Source of the DNA: Bradyrhizobium xenonodulans
GTDB taxonomy: Bacteria > Pseudomonadota > Alphaproteobacteria > Rhizobiales > Xanthobacteraceae
NCBI RefSeq assembly: GCF_027594865.1
Contig: NZ_CP089391.1
Span: 6,788,501 to 6,852,500 of the forward strand
Length of the DNA stretch: 64,000 bases
Direction of reading: 5' to 3'
Made by a program: the position numbers and the translations under genes. Positions 42,943 through 53,809 of this stretch are shown piece by piece. The notes under the pieces are model-generated. The model worked only from the letters and a program-made list of their open reading frames with translations. It searched no databases and was not told where the DNA came from. Each line of letters begins with the position of its first letter. Positions within the stretch are counted from its first letter, which is position 1.

Positions 42943-43545
42943 GGATTACGGCCTTATGCTCTCTGTCTGATTTTACGCTGCGCCAACCGATAACGCGATC
43001 GCCTCAGCGAGCCTTCGATCTGCGCGGCACTGGCTCCCTTTGTTTCACCTGATCGCTACGACTTCATGGCGGCATCTTCATCGAGAGCTGTATTTGCTGC
43101 GCGACGGGTTCAGCTCTCGAATGGCGAGAATACGACGAATTGAATGCGGTGGAGGAAGGCTCGTCTAAGACGAAGTATGGAAGTTCAAAGAGCTGTTCTG
43201 TGGCGGGCTTCCGACATTTTGTGGCTAGCATCCGCCGCGTTGTCCCATCCGAATTTGTCGAAAGGCGCACAAGTGGATTGGTGTATTGGAACGTATGGGC
43301 AGCAGCTACGGCCGCTCTCGTCCGCTGAATTGCGCTTCGCTTCATCGTCTCTGCGCCAGGATGGGAGGCTGTGAAGGGCAAACTGTGGCACGCATCCTAC
43401 CCCGCGCGGGCTCCGTGTGAACCTGCGTTCAGGCGCGAGCAGAACCCCTCCTTTTTGGTAGGATTTATGTTGCAACCGGCGCGTGATACGGATCATTCTT
43501 GCACTTGCGACTTGACCCACCTACAGAAAGCCAGGGAGCTCGAAA
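42943..43545. other. Non-coding gap
   Basis: 603 bp between the GH18 gene and a small ORF. Open frames on both strands are short and overlapping with no recognisable motif. It must contain the GH18 promoter at its left end. Confidence 0.4.
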
Positions 43546-43749
43546 ATGAACGACACCGCGTCTTCAACGCGAAGCGATCTGCAGGGACTTAGGTTGATCC
43601 GCGCTTTTGTCCGGATACGCGATCAACGCACCCGGTCCGAGTTCGTCGAACAAGTCGAAAAGCTCGCCGCGGAGCAGCCTGCGGGATCGGGTTCGAGCTT
43701 GCCCGGTTCATCTGGTTTCGCCGAGCATCCGGCGGATCCCCTCTGTTGA
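43546..43749 (+). CDS. Small protein resembling the tail of XRE-type regulators
   Basis: 67 residues; AGGGAG lies eight to nine bases before the ATG. The segment GLRLIRAFVRIRDQRTRSEFVEQVEKLA resembles the C-terminal tail common to rhizobial XRE-family regulators, here without a helix-turn-helix. It could be a stand-alone remnant or a small dimerisation peptide. No function is proposed. Confidence 0.45.
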   Translation: MNDTASSTRSDLQGLRLIRAFVRIRDQRTRSEFVEQVEKLAAEQPAGSGSSLPGSSGFAEHPADPLC

Positions 43750-44137
43750 TCTCTCGCCTTCTTCGTGTCGCCCAACGCCACGTTCCAGCATCATTCGCGT
43801 CTGCCCTTGTTGCAGGAAGTCCATGACTTGGCCGCAAATCGTGATAGCAGGGAGCCACGATCTGGCGATGCCTCAAATGCGAGTCCGCAGGCTAATTCCG
43901 CCCTGATGCCACCGCTGGGGTGTGGCGACGTCGGGACGATCGGCGTGCTCAGATATTCGGGTACGTCGCCGCATTTCCGGATCACCTTGGCGTCGCCGAA
44001 GACGCCGCGCGATGGGTCCTTCGGTCCCCGAGAGGGCGACCGCGCCCATGATGCCGGGCTTGCGGGACAACGCCTTGGCGCGCCTCACAGCGGCGTTGGC
44101 GGAAATGCATTCCGTCTTGCCGGCTGCAACTCCATCG

Positions 44138-44520
44138 TCGAGAACAGGCCGGCTCTCGTCGGGAGCGAACCGGACCGACACCTTCTTGCCATCGATGGTG
44201 TCGTCCTCGGGAGAACGAGGTGAACGGCACCAGGCAGCGGCTCTGCGGATCGAGCCAGCGCTTCCAGTACGCGCTCTCACTACCGGACGTTGGTCGTGCC
44301 GCCATCGAGCTCATCCTCAGCAGCTGCTGGAAGTCGACTGGCCTGCCCTTTGCTTACAGCTTGGTGGCGTCCACAGAACCCGCCACGAGGTCGGCACGCC
44401 CCAGCGTGCCATCACGAGTTCGCGTCCGCGCGGGATAGTGAGGAAAATCCTAGACACCAAGGGCAGATCGCCGGTTCGGTCATTCGCCGGTATGACCACG
44501 AACAGCCGGCGAATACCCTG
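44138..44520 (-). pseudogene. SOS response-associated peptidase (SRAP/DUF159) remnant
   Basis: Minus-strand reading gives QGIRRLFVV, DRTGDLPLVSRIF, RGRELVMARWGVPTSW in one frame, then AYWKRWLDPQSRCLVPFTSFS in another, then DDTIDGKKVSV-FAPDESRPVL in a third; together they follow the order of an SRAP protein. At least two frameshifts separate them. The N-terminal Met-Cys2 active site is absent and its place is taken by the groESL leader. Downstream (43895-44137) the family match fades into another eroded frame. Confidence 0.6.
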
Positions 44521-44587
44521 AGCGCCTTTTTTCTGCGAGGAGCCCTTGCTTCCCGAAAAGACCAGCCCTACCTGTGCTCCGCCCGCA

Positions 44588-44614
44588 TTGGCACTCGCGG
44601 GCATCGACTGCTAA
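44588..44614 (+). promoter_or_regulatory. CIRCE element (HrcA operator) of groESL
   Basis: TTGGCACTC, nine bases, GACTGCTAA: the CIRCE inverted repeat (consensus TTAGCACTC-N9-GAGTGCTAA) with two mismatches, 44 bp before groES. CIRCE binds the heat-shock repressor HrcA, so this groESL copy should be HrcA-controlled. Confidence 0.85.
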
Positions 44615-44657
44615 CTACCTAAAATCACCAACCCAAGCAATTGCTTAGGAGGACTGC

Positions 44658-44972
44658 ATGAAATTCCGTCCGCTTCACGACCGCGTCGTGGTCAAGCGTA
44701 TCGACGCAGAAGAGAAGACCGCAGGCGGCATCATTATTCCCGACACGGCCAAGGAAAAGCCGTCCCAGGGCGAAGTGATCGCCGTTGGCCCGGGCGGCCG
44801 CGACGAGAGCGGCAAGCTGATCCCGATCGACGTCGAGGTCGGCGATCTCGTGCTGTTCGGCAAGTGGTCGGGCACCGAGGTCAAGATCGACGGCCAGGAG
44901 CTGTTGATCATGAAGGAGAGCGACATCATGGGCGTTCTCACCGATGCGTCGGCCAAGAAGAAGGCCGCCTAA
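44658..44972 (+). CDS. groES: Co-chaperonin GroES
   Basis: 104-residue lid of the GroEL chamber. [33 protein letters not shown] includes the mobile GroEL-binding loop (GGIIIPD), and the C-terminal [12 protein letters not shown] is typical. TTAGGAGG-like bases precede the ATG. First gene of groESL under the CIRCE element. Confidence 0.98.
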   Translation: MKFRPLHDRVVVKRIDAEEKTAGGIIIPDTAKEKPSQGEVIAVGPGGRDESGKLIPIDVEVGDLVLFGKWSGTEVKIDGQELLIMKESDIMGVLTDASAKKKAA

Positions 44973-45028
44973 TCCAACCGCTCGCACCGCTCACCCTGAG
45001 GAGCGCCTGCCGGGCGCCTCAAGAGTGA

Positions 45029-46708
<1,680 letters not shown>

Positions 46709-46740
46709 GTCCGGCCACTCAGGCGCACCACGGAATGCGA

Positions 46741-46767
46741 AACCCCGGCAGCGATGCCGGGGTTTTT
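46741..46767 (+). terminator. Rho-independent terminator of groESL
   Basis: Perfect 10-bp stem AACCCCGGCA/TGCCGGGGTT with a GCGA tetraloop, ending in TTTTT, 32 bp after the groEL stop. Confidence 0.9.
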
Positions 46768-46895
46768 GTTTGTGTGCCGAGCATGTTCGACAACTCTGCG
46801 GAGAGCAACCTGCTTAGTAGCGGATATCGAACATCTGCCGATTCTGGGGCGGGCGGCCAGCTCCCCACGTCGAATCATTTCGTCGCGTGCTCATC

Positions 46896-47096
46896 TCAAT
46901 CGATCTCCTTTTCGCGGAGCCACCGGCGTCCTTCATATGCTGCGATCCTACGATCGTTCTGCCAAAGCTCAACCGCGTGGTCGCTTGCAAGCTTCCGCAC
47001 CCGCTCCGTGGCGGTCCCTTCGTCCGAACAGATAAACTCGACAAAGCCTACGAGATGCCCGTCGCGTCTGACCATGTAGACAGTGTACCGTTCCAT
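46896..47096 (-). CDS. Small conserved-type protein of unknown function
   Basis: 66 residues, MERYTVYMVRRDGHLVGFVEF followed by a helix (GTATERVRKLASDHAVELWQ) and a strand (RIAAYEG). This beta-alpha-beta outline resembles short rhizobial proteins annotated only as hypothetical. GGAGAGG precedes the ATG by seven bases. Convergent with groEL and separated from it by the terminator. Confidence 0.6.
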   Translation of the reverse strand: MERYTVYMVRRDGHLVGFVEFICSDEGTATERVRKLASDHAVELWQNDRRIAAYEGRRWLREKEID

Positions 47097-48538
47097 GCAA
47101 GTCGCCTCTCCACGTTGTCGGTTCAGAGCCTACTCGGCAGGGTGCTCCGGACATCGGGATGTCCTCGATCGCGCGGCCAGAGTTGCCAAGGAGAACTGAC
47201 GCCACGACCGATCGTGGGGCATCGGACATTCCCGTAAGCTGGCAACTCATATGGTCCGCAATGGTTTACTTCTTTGAAGCAATGAGCACGTCAGCATAGC
47301 CCATTGCGGCACAGAGCTCGTTCGGCTGACTAAGATGCGACATCCCGTTCTATTAGCCGCGCTTGTGCGATCCGCGGCAGCGAGTCGGCGCAAGCAGCAA
47401 GACTGGGCCAGTCCAGGTGACATTGGCCTGCTATGCCCGTGGGTAGCGTGGGTCCTATGATTCCCAATCCAGCGTTGACCAAAGCTAGGCGGAACAGCCA
47501 AAGCCGAGCGGATCATCACATTGTCGCGTCTCGTTACTCGTCGGACTCAGCGGGGCGGAAACGTACGCGATGATCGACTTGATAGCGGTGGCGGGGCATC
47601 TTTCGCGCTTGACTGCGCGCGGGTCCCTCAATGCAGCCTCCGGAATAGAATCGTCAGGAAACGCACTTTGCAGCGCTCTATTCGGAAGACGATACCAAAG
47701 ATTATTGTTGACGAGCCCAAAGGCTTGCGAGCCGTGCGACAAGGCTCGCTTCAGGAGGCTATGGCGCGGGTCAGGTTCGATCAATTTCAAAAGCAAAGAC
47801 ACGCGTTGCGGCTCCTTGTCACCGCACTGCCCAGTAGCACGCAACCAGGATGCCGGTGAAAACGAGCCCGGCGCAACATCCCAAGACGATTTCCATTGGG
47901 CCACTCCCTGATTGTTGCGTAGTTCTTCCGGCGACCGTTTCATGTCGCCTCGCAGATCGACGGGACGGACTCAAACGCAGGTGATGCGTCCGGTCCGCCC
48001 CTGCATCACCAAGCCCTGGATTGGTGATGGTATGCCGACCGAAGCAAGCTGCGTGCCGCGACGAAAGAGCTGGATTTATAGACCCTGCGCATCAACGGAG
48101 TGTCAGCTCACGGACAATGGTACCAAAGCTGACAAACTCACAAAGCTCGCACCACGCGCTGTCAGCGTCGCAAGAGCCGCCTGAACGCGTCTCGCATTGC
48201 GCTTGTCCAAAGCGTGCCGATCTGCGCCAAATCCATGGCGCGTGAGCACGGATTCACTGCTAGCAAAGCCGACGTCCAGTTTCAGCGAGGGAGAAAACAT
48301 CGCTGATCCGCTTGATAGACTTGCGGAGATCGCGACTGGAGTCGGCTCTGTTCCTTCTTTCAAACCGGTCAGGCCGTTGATAACGGTGTCGGGTGTTCGA
48401 CCATGTTGTCGGCATCTGACGTCACCGATCGAGCGAGATTGGCAATAGCCGTCTCCGAGGCCGCCGGAATTGCAATATGTCGGCGAGAAGGAAGCATGTG
48501 CCTTGCGCGGAGCTCACGGACTACCGAGAGCTGGCGGA
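47097..48538. other. Gene-poor stretch
   Basis: 1.44 kb in which no frame shows a recognisable domain. The only ORF with supporting signals is the 25-codon membrane peptide at 47819-47896. The right end (48100-48538) is equally empty. Confidence 0.4.
47819..47896 (-). CDS. Possible 25-residue single-span membrane peptide
   Basis: ATG at 47896, preceded eight bases earlier by AGGGAG, encodes a 25-residue peptide starting MEIVLGCCAGLVFTGILVAC and ending in Arg: one hydrophobic span with a positive C-terminus. Such ORFs also arise by chance. The ribosome site and the fully hydrophobic reading, in an otherwise empty stretch, are the only support. Confidence 0.25.
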   Translation of the reverse strand: MEIVLGCCAGLVFTGILVACYWAVR

Positions 48539-49822
48539 TCAGAGCCGGGCTTCGGTCAAATGAACGAGTTGCGCCCCGATGCGATAGAGCGCCTCCCGCG
48601 TGTCGCGGAAGCGCGGCTCCTCCACCGGAGTGATCGGAAGCGGAAGGTCTTGGTCGGCAACGTGCCCCAGCACATAGGACGCGAGCACGCCGCCGAACAC
48701 AGTGCCCGGCGCGATTCCGCGGCCGTTATATCCATTGAACCCGATTACGTTGCGGTCCAACTTGTGAAAGCGGGGTAGGTTGTCCGAGGTCATACCGATC
48801 GTCCCGAACCAACCGGCCTCGAATTCGATGTCGGCGAGCTGAGGAAACAGCTTGCCCAGCGAGCGGATTGCCCACGCCCTGTGCACTGCTGTACTGCTCC
48901 GCTCAAGAGCACCGATGCTGCCATAAACCAGCCGACCTGCACGGTCGAAGCGAAATGAACTGAGCACCTGTTTCGTATCCCAGGCTCCCTGGCGTTCGGG
49001 CAAGATCGATGCTCTCAAATTGTCCGAGAGAGGTTGGGTCGCAAAGTTGAAGTAAGGCAGTTCGATCTGCTCCTGCCGGACCTGCGACCAGGGTCCTCGT
49101 GCGTAGGCATCGGTGGCAACAATCACCCAATCTGCACGCACAGATCCGGCTGCCGTATTGACCTTCCAGCGCGAGCCGCCGTCGCTGGCGGTGAGAGCGG
49201 CACTCTGAGTGAATATTTTCGCGCCCGCAGCAAGCGCGGCACGAGCCAAACCACGAACATAGGCCAGCGGCTGAATTGTGCCAGCGCGTTTATCCAGCAG
49301 TGCACCGGCGTAGTCGCCACCACCGATCCTCCGGCGCGTCTCCTCGGCATCGAGAATCTCGACCGGCGCACCACGTCGCTGCCATTGTTCAGCACGAGCC
49401 TCGATTTCTTCCAATCCCCTGCGTCCGACTGCACAGTGCAACGTGCCCGTGGGCTCTTGTTCGCATTCAATGCCATGTTGCGCGATAAGATCGAACACTC
49501 GCCGCGGCCCACGGCCGAGCAGATCGATCAGGCGCTCCCCATGGGTTTGTCCCAGCGTCGCTACGAGAGTGTCCGGCATGACCCACATACCGGCATTCAC
49601 GAGACCGACATTGCGTCCGGAGCCGCCGAAGCCGATTTCAGACGCCTCGAGGACCGCGACCCGCGCTCCTCCTTCTGCAAGGTGGAGAGCGGACGAAAGC
49701 CCAGTATATCCGCCACCGATGACGAGGATATCGACGTCGATCTCGCCGGCCAGACGACCGGTCTGAGGTGCATGCGGAGCCGTCAGTTCCCAGAGTCCGT
49801 GCGATGTCGGATCGTCTTGCAT
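48539..49822 (-). CDS. FAD-dependent amine/D-amino-acid oxidoreductase (DAO family)
   Basis: 427-residue flavoenzyme of the DadA/gamma-glutamylputrescine-oxidase group. The dinucleotide motif DILVIGGGYTGLSSALHLAE (31-50) is followed by FGGSGRNVGLVNAGMW, the flavin-binding GG block of this family. FGTIGMTSDNLPRFHKL and GYNGRGIAPGTVFGG are the C-terminal FAD contacts. It oxidises a primary or secondary amine to an imine with release of peroxide or electrons; substrate unknown. It stands alone beside an IS110 remnant. Confidence 0.9.
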   Translation of the reverse strand: MQDDPTSHGLWELTAPHAPQTGRLAGEIDVDILVIGGGYTGLSSALHLAEGGARVAVLEASEIGFGGSGRNVGLVNAGMWVMPDTLVATLGQTHGERLIDLLGRGPRRVFDLIAQHGIECEQEPTGTLHCAVGRRGLEEIEARAEQWQRRGAPVEILDAEETRRRIGGGDYAGALLDKRAGTIQPLAYVRGLARAALAAGAKIFTQSAALTASDGGSRWKVNTAAGSVRADWVIVATDAYARGPWSQVRQEQIELPYFNFATQPLSDNLRASILPERQGAWDTKQVLSSFRFDRAGRLVYGSIGALERSSTAVHRAWAIRSLGKLFPQLADIEFEAGWFGTIGMTSDNLPRFHKLDRNVIGFNGYNGRGIAPGTVFGGVLASYVLGHVADQDLPLPITPVEEPRFRDTREALYRIGAQLVHLTEARL

Positions 49823-49960
49823 CAGGTAAACTCCCTCGGCTGCAATTGTCCGTCACGTCGGAAATGCGCCGACAAGGCTCCCCGAGCTGCGAGGCCATGG
49901 CGGAGGAAATCCGGAAGTATGGCGCAGGCTCGCGAATAATCCGCGGGAGGTCAACTTTGA

Positions 49961-50189
49961 ATGACGATTGACAGCCTGGGCATGGAGCTCGCAGAGCGAA
50001 TTGGCATGAGGAAGGCAAAAGTCCCCATTGCGCGAAAAATCGCGATAACTTCTTCACTGCATCCGGCTCAATGGCACATTGTTCGACTGGAATCGGCGAA
50101 GAAATGCGGGTGGCGGCTCGACGTACTCCGCTGGGGAGCTTGAGGTGTCGCCCCGAACATCACCATCCGGCGCAGCGCGACCTCGATAA
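49961..50189 (+). mobile_element. IS110-family transposase remnant (C-terminal tail)
   Basis: The reading ELAERIGMRKAKVPIARKIAI matches the conserved C-terminal block of IS110-family transposases. One extra base near 50047 shifts the frame, after which LLHCIRLNGTLFDWN continues the family pattern up to a TAA at 50187-50189. Everything N-terminal, including the catalytic DEDD domain, is missing. A dead fragment, but evidence of past IS activity. Confidence 0.65.
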
Positions 50190-50513
50190 GCGATAGCATC
50201 AGCAGTGGGGACGCACCCAACGCTTGGCTGACAACACATATCGTCCGCGCTCGCGCCGGCAGAAACCAGAAATATCACTTGACAATCAAGTCAGACCAAG
50301 GCGCGAATTGAAGTGGCGCGGTGTTGGAGCGCAAACTCGACCAGCTCACGGAGCCTTCTTCCGCGGTAAGACCAAGGGGAAATGCTTCCGCCCCTATGTC
50401 GAACAGCAACTCATTTTAATCGACGAGCCGCAGGGGGCGCTGGCGCCTTGACCCAGCAATCAACTTGATTGCTTGCTTCTGGGCCATTCGTGCCGAGATC
50501 GACCTAAACGCGG
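50190..50513. other. Non-coding gap after the IS110 remnant
   Basis: 324 bp without a supported gene; one frame is open on the plus strand (to about 50451) but its composition is that of random high-GC DNA. The terminator of the secreted-protein gene follows. Confidence 0.4.
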
Positions 50514-50548
50514 AAAAAACCTCCGGCCGCCTGCGCGACCGGAGGTTT
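50514..50548 (-). terminator. Rho-independent terminator of the small secreted-protein gene
   Basis: On the minus strand the stem CCTCCGG/CCGGAGG, extended by AAA/TTT pairs, is followed by TTTTTT. It lies 21 bp beyond the stop codon at 50569. Confidence 0.85.
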
Positions 50549-50568
50549 GCCGATAAGGGTCAGCCGCG

Positions 50569-50874
50569 TTAGTGGCGCTTGCCGGCAGTCGGCGTGCCGC
50601 CGACGGAGGAACCGTCAGCTGCCCCCTTGTTCGGAGCGATCCCGGTGGTGCCGGCTGCACCCTTTGTGTTCTTGACCGGCTTCATACCTGCCTTTCGGTC
50701 CGCAGTGCCGAGCTGAGCGGTCGAATCCTCATCATCGTTCATGCCGCCCTGTATGCTCTTGCCTTGCATGCCGCCGCGACTCTTGGCGTCGGTCGAGGGG
50801 TCTTGCGCGAGCACCTGGCCCGCAAGCAAAGCCGAAAGGACACATGCGACTACAGAGGTCTTCACCAACTTCAT
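50569..50874 (-). CDS. Small secreted protein of unknown function
   Basis: About 101 residues: Sec signal (MKLVKTSVVACVLSALLAGQVLAQ, cleaved near residue 23) and a mature part that is low-complexity, Gly-, Thr- and Lys-rich, without cysteines (GMQGKSIQGGMNDDEDS, NTKGAAGTTGIAPNKGAADG). AGGAG lies five bases before the second of two adjacent ATGs, which I take as the start. Its own terminator makes it a single-gene transcript. Probably disordered and periplasmic. Confidence 0.75.
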   Translation of the reverse strand: MKLVKTSVVACVLSALLAGQVLAQDPSTDAKSRGGMQGKSIQGGMNDDEDSTAQLGTADRKAGMKPVKNTKGAAGTTGIAPNKGAADGSSVGGTPTAGKRH

Positions 50875-51380
50875 CATTTCTCCTGGACTTGTTCGCGATT
50901 GAACGATTCCATCTATGCAACGCCATTCGCTTTCACCGGATCGTCCCAACGCGTCAATACTGCGAACGGCGCCGCCAGCATCAACGTGATTCTTGTGGTC
51001 ATCGTTTAGAGATTTTGAGGCGATTTCGCGGAGCAATTCCTATCGGCAGCGGCATTGACCATCTGCGCAAGCAGTTGAACTGCCGGACCTAGATTCTCAA
51101 CGCGAGGACCACGATCGCGTCGGAAGACGCTGCTTGGGCTCCGTCGATGACTTATGAGTTTTGGAAGCGGATCGGAGCAGCCACCTGCAGAGGCTCTCCC
51201 AGTCTCGGCCGAAGCAACAATGCAGTAAAAGGCCTGCGAGCCAATTCATCGAAAACTGCCGCCCCTGCCCCACCTGCGGGCGTCGGACTTGAATATATGT
51301 GAACGCAATAATACGCTGGATTCATATCGTCTGACCTGGCCCGACGCCCACAGTCGCACTCGCATGCTAGCTCTGGCGAG
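50875..51380. other. Non-coding gap
   Basis: 506 bp. The left end holds the promoter of the secreted-protein gene. A minus-strand frame from about 51325 to 51152 starting MNPAYYCVHIYSS lacks a ribosome site and family support. A 16-base sequence GAAAACTGCCGCCCCT (51251) recurs at 53786. Confidence 0.4.
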
Positions 51381-52382
51381 TCAGTAGGCGAGGAGTTCAT
51401 TGGTAAAGAACGACGCCGTGGGTTTGGGATGATCGATCGCTTGTTCGGTCTTCAGCAACTCGATCGCTTGTTCGATGAGCTTCGCGTCGACCCAGCCGAT
51501 GGGCTTTCCTTCCTCGGGCACCATCGCGTCAATCGTTGCCCTGACTTGTGCTTCGATGACATCCACCGACGGTCCGACTTGCCAAACCTTGGCGATGGCA
51601 TTCGCAGCGGCCCTCGGATCCCTTCGCGTTGCCTCGATACCCTCGCCAACAGCCGCGAGATAGCGCTTGAGGACGTCGGGCTTCTTCTCGATAGCGGAAT
51701 CGCTCGTGACTGCCGCCAACCCTGGAACGACAAGCCCATATTGTGCGAGATCGAGGATGGGAAACTTGATTCCGGTCCGCTGCTCGAGCACGGGCAGGTC
51801 GCTGGTGCGATAAATGCTCACAGCGTCCACTTGGTTCTGCAGGAACTGGGGTACGCGCGATTGCGCGTCCATCTGAACCTTCTTGATCTTGGTGCAGTCG
51901 ATCTTGTTCACCGCGCAGAAGGTTCCGAGATAGGATGTGCCCGTCTCGCCGACGGCATGCGCCACGATCTTGCCTTCGAGATCCTGCGGTTTGAGGATGG
52001 GGTTACCAGGATGCGAGATCATAACGACGGGCGTCTTTGGATGGTAGAGCGCGATGATCTTGATCGGCATGCCCTTCTGGATCGCGGAAGCAGCGAAGAT
52101 CCCAGGCATGATGACGACGTCTTCCTGGCCCTGAACGAGCGCCCCGAGTGCCGCCTGCGAACCTGCGCCTTCTCCCATGCGTACGGCGAGGTTCTTGGCA
52201 GCATAAAAACCTCTGTCCTGCGCCAGATAGAGGTGGCCATACTCGCCCTTGAGCTTCCAGCTGAACCGCACTCGCACATCGTCGGCCGCCAAGGCCGCCG
52301 ATGAGCACACGATGGCTGCGAAGAGCGCCATGACCGTCAGGGCAATGCTGTGCGAGGCCGTCTTGCAGTACCTTGCAGTCAT
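51381..52382 (-). CDS. Periplasmic binding protein, NMT1/THI5 family
   Basis: 333-residue receptor with a Sec signal (cleavage near SSAALAAD, residue 33). The mature protein opens VRVRFSWKLKGEYGHLYLAQDRGFY, close to NMT1/THI5-like receptors for pyrimidine and other N-heterocyclic ligands, and contains GSQAALGALVQGQEDVVIMPG. It belongs with the ATPase and permease at 53810-55496, from which it is separated by a Tsx-like channel gene and a terminator. Ligand inferred to be the substrate of the downstream amidohydrolase pathway. Confidence 0.9.
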   Translation of the reverse strand: MTARYCKTASHSIALTVMALFAAIVCSSAALAADDVRVRFSWKLKGEYGHLYLAQDRGFYAAKNLAVRMGEGAGSQAALGALVQGQEDVVIMPGIFAASAIQKGMPIKIIALYHPKTPVVMISHPGNPILKPQDLEGKIVAHAVGETGTSYLGTFCAVNKIDCTKIKKVQMDAQSRVPQFLQNQVDAVSIYRTSDLPVLEQRTGIKFPILDLAQYGLVVPGLAAVTSDSAIEKKPDVLKRYLAAVGEGIEATRRDPRAAANAIAKVWQVGPSVDVIEAQVRATIDAMVPEEGKPIGWVDAKLIEQAIELLKTEQAIDHPKPTASFFTNELLAY

Positions 52383-52457
52383 AGTTTCCCTTTCGAACGC
52401 TTAGACGGCGCCGCGGTTCGAGCGCGGCGCCGTCTGTCTTGGCTCGCCAGATCGACG

Positions 52458-53570
52458 CTAGAATTTCACCGAGATACCCGCGCTGGCCGACTTTTCCGTG
52501 CAGCTGTTGGTGCTGGCGCCTGTTGCCGCAATGGTGCAAGTGCCGGGAGTGGCGTTACTGTCGAGACCAAACTTGTTCTTCCAGTATCGATAGGCAACCC
52601 AGACGTCGACGAAGTGACTGTATTTGGGGCCCATGAAGGCCTTGCTGGCATCGAACGTCAGGCGAATCGGTTCGCTGTTCACTTCGATCTTGCTGGCGGT
52701 GCTGAAACGTCCGGGGCCGGACAGCGCAGGCAGCGTATTGATGTCGCCCTTTTGTCCGGTGACAGAAACGCGGCCACTGATGGCGAAATACCGTATGCTT
52801 TCAGGGAGGAAGCCGAGATCCATGTAGTAATTGGTCTCGATCTTCCAGGTGGGCGGAAACACCCTGTTGCCGTCCGCAAGACAGGTCACCCCAGGAGTGC
52901 CCGGATTGAAGAGACCGCACTGAAGAAACGATTTGTGGCTTGCAATGTTGTAGACGACCAGCGGCGCCACGTTGAAATAGCCTTTGTACGGAAGATCAAA
53001 GGCGAATTGCAGACCAGCGACGACGTTGTTCGTCGCTGGTGCGTAATAATTATTTGCCGTACCGAGATCGGCGCCGACCTCGAACGAGATATTTCGCAGC
53101 GGTCCTATTTTGAACGCCTTCGTGTCGAATATCTCATTCCAGCCGAACGTGCTGCGCTCTATGCCGTAGAACTCCGTCGCGCCGGCGCAAGCGCCTGTTT
53201 GGCCGAAAGGCAGGGTACCGGTAGGCGAGCAGGGCGAAGCAGGATCGTTATGACCGGATTTCAGCATATCGATATTGAAGAAGTTTGTGCCGTAAGCCCA
53301 CACATCGAAGTGGGTGAACGAATAGACCTGCTTTGCGGTCGTGCCGTTGATGGTGCCATTTGGCTGGATGCTATAAGCACCGGGGTCGGTCGCCGTAAAT
53401 TGGTACGAGTAGGTCAGCCTGTTATCATTCACGAGGAAAAACGGAACATCCGGGATCGGCTTTGCCTTGACCGGCGCCGGACTGGGTTCGTCCGCAGCTC
53501 TCACGATGGACGAGCAAGCGATCAAACTGACCGCGAGTGCAATTGGAGTCAAAAGTCTGGAAGCATGCAT
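52458..53570 (-). CDS. Tsx-like outer-membrane channel protein
   Basis: 370 residues with a Sec signal (cleavage near SSIVRAAD, residue 26) and a C-terminal SVKF ending in Phe, the outer-membrane barrel signature. FTHFDVWAYGTNFFNIDML and FGWNEIFDTKAFKIGPLRNISFEVGADLG resemble the nucleoside-specific channel (Tsx) family. GAGGGGGA precedes the ATG. Placed directly before the NMT1-type receptor, it probably admits the same compound through the outer membrane. Confidence 0.78.
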   Translation of the reverse strand: MHASRLLTPIALAVSLIACSSIVRAADEPSPAPVKAKPIPDVPFFLVNDNRLTYSYQFTATDPGAYSIQPNGTINGTTAKQVYSFTHFDVWAYGTNFFNIDMLKSGHNDPASPCSPTGTLPFGQTGACAGATEFYGIERSTFGWNEIFDTKAFKIGPLRNISFEVGADLGTANNYYAPATNNVVAGLQFAFDLPYKGYFNVAPLVVYNIASHKSFLQCGLFNPGTPGVTCLADGNRVFPPTWKIETNYYMDLGFLPESIRYFAISGRVSVTGQKGDINTLPALSGPGRFSTASKIEVNSEPIRLTFDASKAFMGPKYSHFVDVWVAYRYWKNKFGLDSNATPGTCTIAATGASTNSCTEKSASAGISVKF

Positions 53571-53585
53571 GTTTAGTCCCCCTCT

Positions 53586-53612
53586 TCAAAAAACGAGCTG
53601 CCCGTCGGGCAG
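53586..53612 (-). terminator. Rho-independent terminator between ABC and channel genes
   Basis: On the minus strand CTGCCCGACGGGCAG is followed by CTCGTTTTTT, 200 bp after the ATPase stop and 16 bp before the channel gene's ATG. It would split permease-ATPase from channel-receptor, so the latter pair needs its own promoter or readthrough. Confidence 0.65.
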
Positions 53613-53809
53613 ACTCAAGCCGCTAGACGAAATGCGACGCGGCCTTGGAGATAGCGGCGACCATCTCAATGCCGATCGAACCCAACTCCCCACAAGGTTC
53701 TTCAACGGGCTCACGCCCGCCTGATTTCGGACGCAGGTCATCTCCCGCAGAAAATCATCCTGCGGCACACATGCCTGGCTCTCTTGAAAACTGCCGCCCC
53801 TACCCTCGC

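Noticed and set aside
51152..51400. Minus-strand frame in the gap before the NMT1 receptor
   Set aside because: Crosses the 3' end of the receptor gene in another frame, no ribosome site and no recognisable fold.
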